From assembly GCA_963931925.1 (NCBI GenBank), contig OZ007582.1, positions 27,239,665 to 27,303,664 on the forward strand: a stretch of 64,000 nucleotides of DNA, read 5' to 3'. This document shows, in pieces, positions 45,191-55,712 of the stretch; the first letter of the stretch is position 1, and every line of letters begins with the position of its first letter. Source of the DNA: Onchidella celtica. Taxonomy: Eukaryota > Mollusca > Gastropoda > Systellommatophora > Onchidiidae. The notes under the pieces were generated by a model. That model had not been told where the DNA came from. It saw only the letters and a list, made by a program, of their open reading frames with translations, and searched no databases. A program made the translations under genes and the position numbers.

Positions 45191-46122
45191 ACCATCTCCT
45201 ATGACCTGTACACCACTCACAACATTGGCCTTGGTACTGTCTTGTTCCAGGGCAACACCAGCACCTTTCAAGAATATCACACGTTTTATAGGGAAACTTG
45301 ATGAAGTGTTAGATCCTTTTTGTAATACAAAATGCACATATAACATTGCCTCATTGGGTCTCTCTCTCCCCATTGGTAACCTTCCTCCTTCTGTCTCTCA
45401 CTCTCCCTTTCTGATTACTTCCTTACACTTTAATTGCCTCTGGTAGATGTCATACTTGGCATACATGTGTGGGCCCACAGGTTGCACACATAAACTGCTT
45501 AGTCCTGTGACTATAAATGACATTTATAGTACATTTATATTGGCTTATCAATATCAAGTCATGACCCGGGGGTTGAGTGTGTTACGCCAATCTTGCTTGG
45601 TGGTGTTGTATATGTAAACCCCCCCCCCCCCCCCCCCAGTCAACTCAACAAGAAAAGTAAAGTCACAGGGATGGAAATCTTCCTCTTTTTCTGCCCTTTC
45701 CGCCCGAAGCGACTGGCGACCGTGAACCCAAAGACTAACGTCATCCATCAGTAATACAAATTGGTCTTCAATTTTAATGTAATCTGGCAAACCGAATTCT
45801 AAGTCTCACTGTGATCTATTTGTGTAGAAGACCTCTACCCCTAATGCCTTTCACTTCCAATTCAGATAGTTTGGGATGAAAATTAATATACTATGGAAAC
45901 ATTTTCCTTCCAGTTTGCTGCAGGCTATTTACGTCCCTAAAAGTCAGATGTAAGTGACAAGGACCGTGATCCTCCATCTGATCTTCAAACCCATCCCCAT
46001 TTTTTATATCTTATGATATTGAAAAAATGTGGATCATTGTCATGTTTAAAATTGACAAGATTTCACTTGCAGTAAAATGGAATATTGACAGAATTTTTTC
46101 CCCCTCTTTTGTCTTTCAACAG

Positions 46123-46324
46123 CGAGTGAACCGTCCCTGGTCAGTGGCTTCAGCCAATCAGCAGTCTCCAAGCAAGTTGTGCTCCCCCGTTCTTTGGTCA
46201 GTTCCGCGGAGGGCCGGCTTCCCACCGAACTTGAGAGTGTCAGATTGAGGAAGACACAACACCGAGAGGGACAGAGCAACAAGGAGAACTTTGTGCCACA
46301 TACCAGCCCCACAGCCAAGGCCAG
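46123..46324 (+). CDS. DLGAP: DLGAP-like exon A (first visible)
   Basis: The acceptor follows a pyrimidine-rich tract ending CAACAG. The donor is AG|GTACTT. The exon opens with two bases of a split codon, so at least one coding exon lies upstream and was not found. It encodes residues 1-68, a Ser/Thr/basic low-complexity segment containing SAVSKQVVLPRSLVSS and NKENF followed by HTSPTAKAR. This part has no recognised domain and is probably disordered. The exon is called because its frame joins exactly to the next exon through a split AGG codon. Confidence 0.8.
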
Positions 46325-49300
46325 GTACTTTTCTTTTCTTCAGTTTCTGTCCCTTCTTCTGTCATTCCATCCATCCAGTCATCCATCAGTTCATCCGTCT
46401 ATCTATCCGCCTATCTATCCATAAATCAGTCCATTCATCCATCCAGCCATCAGTCCAGTCATTAATCCATCCATTCATGAATGAGTCCATTTATTCATTC
46501 ATTCATTCACTCATTCATCCATTCATTCATGCATCTATCCATCCATCATCCATATATCCATACTCCATCCATCCATCCATCTATCCAGTCAGTCATTTGT
46601 CCACCCATGGCCTTGCCCATCCATACACTCAATCCATCCATTTTTCTGTCCGTGCACTCACCAGTCCATCCATCCATCCATTCACTCAGCCATTCATCAG
46701 TCCATCCATACTCCCACCTATCTGTTCATCCATATATGCATCCACCCATCTGTCCATTCATACACTCAGTCACCTACCTGTCCATCCATCTGTCTATCTA
46801 CACCCATTTTTATCCATCCGCTCTGTTGTCCATTGACCCAGCATTCTCTTTCTTGATATGTCCACCCTTTACCATGAGCAGTGGCACGCACCCCCCCCCC
46901 CCTCCTCCCCCAAAAACACCTCACCTCCTCCCACCCCCAACCTTCACACACATACACACAAAATACTGTACATGCCCAAATCATCTGACGATTCTTTAAC
47001 CACCCACAGGTCTGACCCACCCTCACCAGTAGATCCGAACCACAAGCCTTCCTATCTCAAGCTAAGCTGTGCTGTCAGTGGTTATGGCAGATATTGCAGA
47101 TACAGCACCTACAAGGACGTAAATAAACGATCACCATATTCTAGTCAAAGCTCTTTAAGGTATGTACAAAATGTGTACCTAATTCTGTGTGTATTTTGAC
47201 ATAGAGTATTTAATCACAAATTGGTCATAAATCAGTATATTTTGTGAGCTATTTCTGTAACGTGCCCATATAGAATTATGGTACAGGTATATTGTTCAGA
47301 AGAAATTCAGTGGCTTTCCAGAAACATTCATGTTGTCACCATGCTAACATAAAAGCCAAATTAAGACTGGCCAGAACGGTGTCGACCTTTCATGTTCTCC
47401 TTGGGGAGGCCATGCTGTGGAGCCATGTGATCAGAAACCAGATATGGACCCTTTTCACTTCCGCGTTACGGTTGTTTGCGGGGAGCCGCACGGCTTGGAA
47501 AAGCACCGTGTAGGGCAAAAACCTCCACTGGCTTTAGTGATGGCATCTGAATATGTGCACAGTCTAAGCAAAGATGCATTTTTATGCCAGAATCGGCACG
47601 TAATGGGTTTGTACAGTTGGGTGGCCAACAAGAGGATGGCACCGTTCGACCGTTGTCCACTGCTTCCGCCCTACAAGTGGGGCACGTCGCCATTTTGTTT
47701 GCAAATCACGTGGTAATGAGGACGGGAAATGAAAAAGGTCTACACCAATCGGTACCCGCAATAATAACATAAACAACTCACTCTATGAAATAATATTACT
47801 GCACTTTTGCTAAATAGTTTTATTCACTTTTCTCAAAACTAATGAAAACTGAGAAAGGCCATCATATTATCACAGTGACAAGCTGTTGTTAGGGACTTGC
47901 GGTGTTTGACAGTGAACACAACTCAGCATTTTCTCTATTCAGCTTTCTAATTGGAGTACCGTCCCCTACCAACAGGCTTTAGGAATAGATGTGACATGCC
48001 AGGTATTCCCTGTTGGCACACATTTGTGAGCGAGCCTCGCTTAACCTCAATGGAAGTCGCATTTTTTTTGTTTTGAGTTATGAATATCACCATAAAATAT
48101 GAAATTTCATCTTTAATTGGGTGTAAACATTATTGCAATGCTCCTTTTTATCGCAAAGTTGTGGCTTTTTAAAGACACTTACCTCCCAGCCAAAAACGGA
48201 AGCAACTTCCGAGAAAATCGACATTAAAGATGGGGAGGATTTTGCTCTCACTGAGATGGATGGCCTTACTGTCTCCCTAGCATCGGGTACTTCTAATTAA
48301 CCTACAGCTTTGAAATTTTGCATGTCTATGCCCATATAAATGATACATGCCATGTACAAATGTTGTGACAATAGGTTTATTAATTTGAAGCTATCGGGAG
48401 TTCAATGAATCCCATTACGGCTGTGATATTCGATGACAAAGGCAAAATTAAAGGCATTAAAAGCAATATTTATCATAATTAGAGGCTGATTTGAGACCTA
48501 ATATTTTCACAGAATGTAGAAAAATGGTTCAAGTATCAACCAAAATATAAAAATTGTCAAAAAATCAGATACGTCGTCGGTGAGATTCATCAACATATTT
48601 TGTGGGTTACAGAAGTGTTGTTCTACACTGATGATGTGTGTTTCATCGCGATTTTCTCTATTTGGTCCAGTACGACTTTCATTGAGGTTTGTGGGGCTCG
48701 CTTACATTTATCTATAAAATCATCCAACTGACATGATTGCTCATGCCTCTTTTTCCAGGTCTGACTACAGCTCCCCTGACCCCAGCATCATGCCAGCCGA
48801 GAGGAGGTCGGGTGACGAGTCCACGCCTGAGCACAAGAATAGACTCAGCCCTGCAGGATGGAGCAAGTCTTACAGTAGAACCAATGGTCAGGCAGGGTCA
48901 CCCACCATTGCTGTCAATGGACATGCCCAGAAGTATCCCACAGGAGACACTGCAAAGGTAACAGGGAGGCAGAAAATTCAGAATATTATAAGTATTATAG
49001 GAGAGACCTCATCTCCTCTGGTCTGATTTCAGCTTTATCAAGATTTTCATCCATCCTCAGCCTATTTTCTGTCAGGTATCTTCATCTTATTTTTTTTTAA
49101 AAGTATGTAGTGGCAGGAGTATTTCATTGTGGTGCAATATCACCCCCATTTTTGCTCAATGTGACAACGGAAATGACAGTCTCAAAATTTATTCAAAAAA
49201 TTTTTCTCATGTTTCAACCAATCTAAGCCAGTCATTTTTGGATCGTATCAAGCTGTTATTTTCATTCAAGTTTCAGCCAAATTTTTTTTAAAAGCTGTAA

Positions 49301-52300
49301 AAAAGTTAAATACAATAATCCCTTTTTGTGCTGACTTTGCAAAGTCCACCACATGGGGAGGCTGTATTTGACAAGCATTCAGATGGTGTGTAGTGCCTTG
49401 CCGCACATGAGTTGTAAAGCAAGACTGTTGATTATTTTGGGAAATTGTCTAGATCAGAGAGAGGGAGAGAGAAGGATGGGAGCACAGGTTTTTTCCGGGA
49501 AATGCCAGGCATCTCTCTTCTGGTGTATTTATTAAAATACAAAATATGTAAGTTTACCGCTTGGTTCAGGTCTATCCCTATTCCAGATCGTGCATAAAAG
49601 TTTCTACTGATGATCTGTTTCATTCAACTGACCCAAGTTTTTGCCTCAGCAGTATTGTTATGTCTGTGAAATCAAGCCTGAATTGTTACAGGGTCAATAA
49701 AGCTTTGAGATATCAATGTAGGGGGAAAACAGAGTTTGATATTACAGTTTTTGAGGACCTGAAGAGTGGTGCAGCGGAATGCTGTGGCTGAGAATACCTG
49801 TTTCAGTTATAATTTATCAGTTTTGTTGTTTGTTCAATTTCCTTTTTACATTTTTTCTTGAAGAAGAACAATTGAAGAAAAACTTGATTTCTATTGTTTC
49901 TGTATTATTTCTTATCAGAGGCTTTGCTACATACAGCTTTTTCTTTTTGCAATATATTGACTCTGTTTTGGTCAGGTGATTAGGATCCCACAAAGTCTGT
50001 CCCTGTACAGTTTTTGTCTTGGAAATTTTTATTGTTACATGAATTTTTTACCGTTGCATGAATTTTTATTGTTACATGAATTTTTTACCGTTGCATGAAT
50101 TTTTATTGTTACATTTCTTGCAGGATGGGGAATATTTTTTACAACACACACAGTTTGAAGAGGACAGGATACGAGGCTTGAGTCTGCGGACTGAAGCTCA
50201 CATGAGGTCCAACGAGCTTCCAGAGGAAGGTGAGGGACACCATAATAACACTGGTCCGGTTTGTCAGCTTAATCCGATAAAAATGAAAATATGTAATCTA
50301 AAGGGGAAGTTCTACTTAACATAATGATGAGAACCTTCATGAATGGAAATGTAGTGGCTTACGGATTCCCATCCCCTCAGAAATAGTGTTTGTCTCATCA
50401 AACTTTTTCAACATAATAACATGGAGTACAGGTTGAGGAAAACATTTATGGGACCCACATTGGTACCAACGAGCTGAGCGGCAACACATTGAGATCTAGT
50501 GCAAATAGACTGCTTTAACATTTTCATCAATTTCAGTTCAGGGGTAGTTGAGGATGTCTCTATTTCACATCAGTAAATGTTGAAGTATTTTTTTTTTTTG
50601 TGTGTTGTTCTCTCATCCTACAGCAAGCGGAAGAATTCGTGCAGCTACAGGCAAAGCAAATCTTCTTGTCACAAAAAAATTTGCCCAGTTTCGGGAACTT
50701 TGTCAAAATCATATGGTAAGTTTGGCATTGCTAAATCTTGATCACAAAATAATCATGTCTACACTATGAAAACTGCTGAGAAAGTTTGACTATGTAGGGC
50801 TTGCTGGATTTGTTTGCATCTGATTGATATTTGAGAAAGATTTTGAAAGACTTTTAATTCATATTAGAATTGGGAATTTGGTGGAATAACAGTCTGATTG
50901 TTTTATTACTTTATGTTGCAGCTTAGTTAGTATTAATCATAGATTATTATGATGTCTGGACACTGAATTCAAATGAAAATCCTATGCTGTGGGCCTGGCA
51001 TTGGAATGTGAATCAGAATTGCTAGTGATCATGGTGTCATTGGTCATAAAGTAGAAACTGTTCCAAATATGGAAGTGCTTAGATAGGAAGAGTTATCCCA
51101 TGGCTTTGCTCGTGCAGACAACATTATGTTCTGTTCTCCCCATCTCCAGCAACCCAGCCCTGAGGAGCGAGAGACAAAATGGGAGGACCTGCAGGGATTC
51201 TGGGACATGGTCAAAATTCAGATAGACAATGTGGACGACATGTTTGCTGAGATTGAACTCATGAAACACAATGGCTGGCAAGAGGTCACAAAACTGGTAA
51301 GACCATCAGAATCAGTGATAGATTCACTTTTTGTATGGGCTGAGATGAAACTGGGCTCAGGTTAAATCAAATTCTGTTTCTTTCATGTGACTGTCGCTGG
51401 AAAAATTATATCAAAACAGGATTTTATTACACTGTCAAAAGCTGTGCCTGAGGAGTCAATAAAAATTATGAGGACATGTTGGTCCAGAGGCAAGGGGCTC
51501 GTCTGTCATGCCAAAGGTCCTAGGTTCAATTCCCAGTCGGCACAGGCATGTTGGAATTTTGGGGGAAAATTCCTGTCCTTGATCCTATGGTAGGTAGGAT
51601 TGAGCAGCTAGTCTTTTCGGGTAAGGATGGAACACTCGGAGGACTTGTGTGCATGTTGCGCACGTTGAAGGTACCTTAGCAGTTAGAAATCAAAAAGAAC
51701 AGGCTGAACAAGGCCGCTGCTGTGGCAAAATGAAAATTAAAAAAAAAATCTACCCCAAGAAGACACTAAAACATTCACAAGAAAAATGTTTAAAAAAGAG
51801 CAGCAAACCTCCTAAAATAAAGACTTATCTTTGGAGCAGTTCATGGATTGACATTCACACATTTCAGCAACTCTTGTTTCATGTGTTTTATTGTCTCATT
51901 TGTTGTATTTTATTTTTCCAGCCGTCAAGACGTAGTTCAGCCAGTTCTAGCCCTAAGTCTGGTAGTATATCACAGGCCAGTACCCCAGCTGCCACGCCCT
52001 CACATACTCCAGGTATGTCCGACTCCACCCTGAACATTTTCTCTTCATATTGTGAGAAAGTTCCTAAATTTTCAACCTTTTTAACAATTTCTCAAACTAA
52101 GTTGCAGTCATGGAACCAGTTCTTAAAATTAATAAGGGATTTAATTCCCTTGAATTTTTAAATTTAATTGTAATTGTATTGTAAGGTTTGTCAGCATAAT
52201 GTTCAGATACTACAAATGTCCAGCGTGGGTTATCTATGTGGTCAACAAAATTGTTGTCAACCAAGTCTTAACTCATTCTCTACAGTAAGCCGAATATTTG

Positions 52301-52879
52301 GCTCACAGATTTTCGCTTCGCTAAGGAAAGCAGAGTATTAGGCTCGAGTGGACACCGATTTCCCAACATTAATATCAAAGCCAACCTTTCGAAATATCAC
52401 ATCCTATCCTGGTTCACTGATTTTCCTTTACACTAATGTATAATATGTTTGATCTTGTGTTTATATTGAGTAAAAGGAAAAATATCTTTGAGCCACTCCT
52501 AAATTTCAAACTGGAGAGTGTTGAGAGTTCCCGTCCACACCCACAAAGTTACCATAGGGAATGAGTTAAACCATTTTCCGTAAGAATATTTGATTCTTAA
52601 TATAGATGACCCAGTACAGTTGCAGCATTATGCTAATGTATATTCTTCTGTATCCAATCAGGTTCAAAACGTAAAAACTTAAAGCCAGGTAGCAATAAAG
52701 ACACACCCGAGTCATCACCAGAACGGACCCACAAGGCTCGTCAGGCAGCCAAAGCACGAGACGAGGCCAGGAAAAAGATGCTCGCAGAGAAAAGGGCGGC
52801 CATGAAACAAGCATCCACCGAGGCAGCCAATGGGGAACCTGAGGTGGAAATCTATTTACCTGAGCCTCCCAAGAAATGA
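46123..52879 (+). CDS. DLGAP: DLG-associated protein (DLGAP/SAPAP/GKAP family), 5'-partial, 8 exons
   Basis: The coding sequence is join(46123..46324, 47010..47159, 48759..48957, 50124..50229, 50624..50715, 51150..51296, 51922..52012, 52662..52879), 401 residues read to a TGA stop. All seven introns are GT-AG and every phase matches. Residues 185-299 match the GKAP homology region: DGEYFL, EEDRIRGL, ASGRIRAATGKANLLVTKKF, FRELC and GFWDMVKIQIDNVDD, then NGWQ. Residues ~350-401 are a basic helical tail (ARKKMLAEKRAAMKQA) ending EVEIYLPEPPKK. Vertebrate DLGAP1-4 are postsynaptic scaffolds linking DLG guanylate-kinase domains to Shank PDZ domains. DLGAP5/HURP is a spindle protein. Family members are roughly 850-1050 residues, so the N-terminal half lies upstream, unseen. 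The tail aligns better with DLGAP1-4 than with DLGAP5, but the terminal PDZ ligand is missing. Family assignment is firm; the subtype is inference. Confidence 0.93.
46325..47009 (+). repeat. Intron with degenerate (TCCA/TTCA)n array
   Basis: Within this GT-AG intron, about 46361-46805 is an interrupted tetranucleotide tract of CATC, TCCA and TTCA units. All forward frames stay open across much of it, which creates Ser/His/Pro/Ile-rich pseudo-ORFs. A poly-C/CTCC stretch at 46890-46935 follows. Confidence 0.85.
47010..47159 (+). CDS. DLGAP: DLGAP-like exon B (symmetric 150-nt exon)
   Basis: The acceptor is CACCCACAG and the donor is AAG|GTATGT. The first base completes an Arg codon, followed by SDPPSPVDPNHKPSYLKLSC and a Tyr/Arg-rich stretch ending SSQSSLR. 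Both flanking introns are phase 2 and the length is a multiple of three, so the exon could be skipped without shifting the frame. No domain is recognised. Confidence 0.78.
47160..48758 (+). other. Intron, 1.6 kb
   Basis: GT-AG intron with no coding exon recognised inside. It contains the 93-bp inverted-repeat element at 47883-47975. The remainder is unique AT-rich DNA. Confidence 0.75.
47883..47975. mobile_element. Tiny 93-bp inverted-repeat element in a DLGAP intron
   Basis: It begins CTGTTGTTAGGGAC and ends GTCCCCTACCAACAG. The ends and length match the element at 20823-20914, but the interiors differ. Confidence 0.5.
48759..48957 (+). CDS. DLGAP: DLGAP-like exon C
   Basis: The acceptor is TTTTTCCAG and the donor is AAG|GTAACA. 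After a completing G the exon encodes SDYSSPDPSIMPAERR, then a polar, Pro/Ser-rich linker (STPEHKNRLSPAGWSKSYSR) ending GDTAK. It carries the reading frame from the low-complexity N-terminal part into the GKAP region. It begins much like exon B (R-S-D-x-x-S-P-x-D-P). Confidence 0.85.
48958..50123 (+). other. Intron with 37-bp tandem repeat at its 3' end
   Basis: GT-AG intron. At 50031-50114 a 37-bp unit (starting ATTGTTACATGAATTT) is present 2.3 times, ending only 9 bases before the acceptor AG. The rest of the intron is AT-rich with no feature seen. Confidence 0.85.
50124..50229 (+). CDS. DLGAP: DLGAP-like exon D, start of GKAP homology region
   Basis: The acceptor TTTCTTGCAG lies directly after a 37-bp tandem repeat. 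The donor is G|GTGAGG. The exon encodes DGEYFLQHTQFEEDRIRGLS and ends in NELPEE plus one base. This is the DG-x-YFL ... E-x-DR helix that opens the conserved C-terminal GKAP region in the DLGAP family. A Trp often present in vertebrate paralogues after R-x-x-G is Leu-Ser here. Confidence 0.93.
50624..50715 (+). CDS. DLGAP: DLGAP-like exon E, GKAP core
   Basis: The acceptor is CCTACAG and the donor is ATG|GTAAGT. The exon completes an Ala codon and encodes SGRIRAATGKANLLVTKKFA followed by QFRELCQNHM. This is the most recognisable DLGAP signature (G-x-I-R-x-A-x-G-x-A-x-L-L, KF-x-QFR-x-LC). Confidence 0.95.
51150..51296 (+). CDS. DLGAP: DLGAP-like exon F, GKAP core (GFWDMV helix)
   Basis: The acceptor is CCCATCTCCAG and the donor is CTG|GTAAGA. 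The exon is 147 nt, phase 0-0. It encodes QPSPEERETKWEDL, GFWDMVKIQIDNVDD, MFAEIEL and NGWQEVTKL, the amphipathic helix pair that closes the GKAP homology domain. DL-x-GFWD, IQI-x-x-V-D-x-x-F and a late N-x-W-Q are family-diagnostic. Confidence 0.96.
51478..51831 (+). mobile_element. tRNA-headed SINE copy in intron between exons F and G
   Basis: The copy has an A-box-like TGGTCCAGAGGCAAGG and a B-box-like GGTTCAATTCCCAGTC. The shared body follows (CTATGGTAGGTAGGATTGAG, AGAACAGGCTGAACAAGG, CTGTGGCAAAATGAAAATTA), and the 3' end is AGCAAACCTCCTAAAATAAA. It aligns along its length with the copy at 55225-55698 but is more diverged and lacks the long poly-C. Exact ends are approximate and no target duplication was found. 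Confidence 0.85.
51922..52012 (+). CDS. DLGAP: DLGAP-like exon G, Ser-rich linker
   Basis: The acceptor is TTTTTCCAG and the donor is CAG|GTATGT. The exon encodes PSRRSSASSSPKSGSISQAS then TPAATPSHTP, a Ser/Thr-Pro-rich linker. It sits where DLGAP proteins carry a Pro-rich segment between the GKAP domain and the C-terminal basic helix. Several SP/TP and RRxS sites suggest phosphorylation (inference). Confidence 0.88.
52662..52879 (+). CDS. DLGAP: DLGAP-like terminal coding exon
   Basis: The acceptor is ATCCAATCAG. The exon encodes GSKRKNLKPGSNKDTPESSP, a Lys/Arg/Ala-rich helix and EVEIYLPEPPKK, then TGA at 52877-52879. The (S/V)-EIY-(L/V)-PE motif is the conserved extreme C-terminus of DLGAP1-4. 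The last residues differ: PPKK replaces the expected A-Q-T-R-L, so there is no class I PDZ ligand. Confidence 0.93.
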
Positions 52880-55210
52880 TGTGGAGTTGTCAGACAGATG
52901 ACCTGGGATGTTACGTGTGCCTTATGATTGTCGTGTTGACGAGTCTGGACTTCATATGGATGGGTTCTCAACCACAGGGCACAGTTCGTGGGACAGGAAC
53001 TTTTTCTGTTCTGATTAAGTTAGTCGGTGTCACGGACACTTGATAAAAGCATGGCTATGCATGCACTGGCAAAATTCAGACAGACAGTTGCTTTTACTCG
53101 CAGTGAAAGGTTTCAGTTTTAAAGAGGGAGTATCAGAGAAGAGAACCAAAACTTTCGCATTTTAAGTATTAATTACAGATGCACTTACCCTTATTCAAGA
53201 TGACCTTGTTTTCCCAGTGCCATTTGAGAATTCTTGAAGATGGATTATTGGAAACTCAAGTCCACACAGAATTCTTGACAAGAGAAAGAACAAATCCTTA
53301 GTCCTTGCATGAATTTTTTATTATTATGTTCAATTAAAACCAGCAGTTTAACAATTAGCCTATGGACTACCATATAAGTCTTATAATATAATTATTTTTT
53401 AGAAGTTTTTTTACACTTTGACTGGCTGTTCTACGTAGGAAATCTGTCCTAGTTTTCTGTATCTTAAGGCTGAGGTTTAGAGAATATTTAATGGATGATG
53501 TCGAGTTTCTTGATTTTATGTTACATTTGGTCAAGACCACAAATATTTGGGATTTTATGTACTTTTATAGATCATTCTGTGGTACAGGACATTTGTTACA
53601 TACGTTGAAGTTGTCAAAGCCTTCTTCCTCAGTGGGAGACTAGACTTCCAAAATGTGATACACTTTGAAAGAATGGCATTGTTTCTTTAGCTCTGCATAT
53701 ATTAACCTGGCCTTACTGCTCAGAGCTTTCATCAGTCTCAATCCCTCAGATAGATTGTTGTTTTTTTTTTTTCATCTCAGATAGGAGTCTTGAAATACCT
53801 GGTTTTGTCCTAGCACTATGAGATTCAGTGTTGGTATGATATTTACATCTCAGTTACTGCGACTTATTTTGTCCTGAATGATTCGTCAGTCGGAATGTCA
53901 GGGGGAGACAGTTCTGACGTCTACATATGCCAACCATTCCAGACCACTCCTGTAAGGTCATGAGACATATGTCTGTGACTGGACACCTACAACCAATGAA
54001 AAAACCTGTATCTGAAGCATACAGTGAAAGAGCTATTACTTTGATACATATTTTATCCACTCTGAGTTGATAAAAATCATATTTTCACTGCTGGGATTTG
54101 TCCTAACATCACCTCACAAGCTTTACATAAAGGATGAACAAGCCAGGGAATTAAACAAACCTCACCCCGATGATGTCAAAAATATGACTTATTGGTACCA
54201 ATACCCAGACAACACTAAATCCAGTTTTATATAATTGCTGGATCAGCTTTCTTCCTATCACAGCACATCATTTTAACGATGATCAGTGAACAAGCTTGAC
54301 ATTACTGGACTGTAAATCTCCTGAAAAGCAACCGTTCATCAGATCTATCATCATTGCAGATCAGTTGAGAGTTACCAAGTATAAATAACTTGATACAAAT
54401 GAGCTGAAAACCGTGTTATTGTTCAATTACTATTTTCTTTATAGGACTTATGTAACAAAATGTCAGAATGCTTGGCCTACTCTGTAATTGACCTCAGCAG
54501 GCTTTGCTAACAGCCTGAGAAATGCATAAACATTTTAATTGAATAATTTATAACCACCTGAATGAAACAGTGACTACCAAGTAATCATTGACCTAGATAT
54601 AAAGACATTATTCTCGAGGTTCAGTTCCAGTGCCATTTCCATTTTGCATCAATGCTACAAATATATACCGGTAAAAGTTAAAAGAGATGACATAACGATT
54701 CTTTAAATTACCAATAGCATGACTGCAGAAGAGAAACAATACCACTCTGTAGAGTTAATAACAACATAATTCTACATTCATGAGATCAGTGCCAATCTGT
54801 AATACATATAACAGCCTCATATCGGTCAGCATTAAAAATAAAGATTCTTTGCCTTTGACCTACAATTTCAGCAGGACTGTCTCAGAATGAACCAGTCAAA
54901 TCAGGAAGGTTTAATCTCCCTACATGCATCATATTTTTATTCATTTAAATGTCTGAACTTGTGGCAGTTATGAAGTTCACAAATTTTAGTTGATTTTATG
55001 GAAATTTTGAATTTATTCAAGAAATGTTCGTACTGTTTTATTTCAGCTTAGCCTTATGGAGGTGATATTTTGGGAAAGGCAAATTGAATAAAAAAATATA
55101 TAATTTTTTTATGCATTTCATGGCTCATTATATGGTTAAAATTTAAATACTTTCTTTGAGAATTAAGTGGGTGGATTTTTTTCTCATCCCTTTTAAACAC
55201 TGAAAGATTT
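52880..55210 (+). other. Probable 3' UTR of the DLGAP-like gene
   Basis: AT-rich unique sequence follows the stop codon with no splice-supported coding potential. A canonical AATAAA at 54837-54842, preceded by ATTAAA at 54831 and followed by T-rich sequence, is the first good polyadenylation signal. Others stand at 56998-57003 and 59176-59181, so longer UTRs are possible. UTR ends cannot be set without transcripts. Confidence 0.55.
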
Positions 55211-55224
55211 TGCTAGACATGTTG

Positions 55225-55698
55225 GCAAGGGGACATTGGGGATAAGGTGGTCTAGAGGCAAGGTGCTCGCCTCTCATGCCAAGGGTCCCGGGTTCTAAAC
55301 CCGGGCAGCGCAGGCATGTTGGAAAGTGGATTTTTCTCATATTTTCAAGTCCCTGGTCCTATTGGGGGGTAGGATCGAGTAGTTCTTGGAAATTGGATTT
55401 TTCTCATATTTTCAAGTCCCTGGTCCTATTGGGGGGTAGGATCGAGTACCTAGTCTTCTCGGATAAGGACGAAAAAATTCGGAGGGCCCGTGTGCACGTT
55501 AAAGATACCTTGGCAGTTGGAAATCGTAAAGAGCAGGCCGAAAGGCCGCTGCCCGGGCAAAATTGAAATTAATAGATTAAAATTTATCCATATCACCCCC
55601 CCCCCCCCACCCCCCCCGCCAGAACAAGAAATAATAAAACAAGTAAAGTGAGGTGTAAATGCCAAGGGCAGCGAACCTCCTAAAATAAAGACCCCAAA
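55225..55698 (+). mobile_element. Full-length tRNA-headed SINE with target-site duplication
   Basis: The element is flanked by a perfect 14-bp direct repeat TGCTAGACATGTTG at 55211-55224 and 55699-55712. The head (GGTGGTCTAGAGGCAAGG ... GCCTCTCATGCC ... GGGTTCTAAACCC) resembles tRNA-Glu, with CTC at the anticodon position and recognisable A and B boxes. The body has a 67-bp internal tandem duplication (55321 and 55388). A poly-C tract near 55597-55617 follows, then a conserved tail (AGTAAAGTGAGGTG, AGGGCAGCGAACC) ending TAAAATAAAGACC. It lies downstream of the DLGAP stop codon, perhaps within a long 3' UTR. Confidence 0.93.
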
Positions 55699-55712
55699 TG
55701 CTAGACATGTTG

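Noticed and set aside
46291..46999. Ser/His/Ile/Pro-rich ORFs reading through the first visible intron
   Set aside because: They derive from the TCCA/TTCA array between a good donor at 46325 and acceptor at 47009. Splicing restores the DLGAP frame.
47466..47693. Minus-strand ORF beginning MATCPTCRAEA (zinc-finger-like start)
   Set aside because: Only one CxxC pair and no complete finger. It lies inside a supported intron of the opposite strand and looks like chance.
55450..55665. Minus-strand ORFs starting MAFTPHFTCF here and at 37616-37831
   Set aside because: Both are antisense translations of the same SINE tail, so the shared sequence reflects the repeat and not a gene family.
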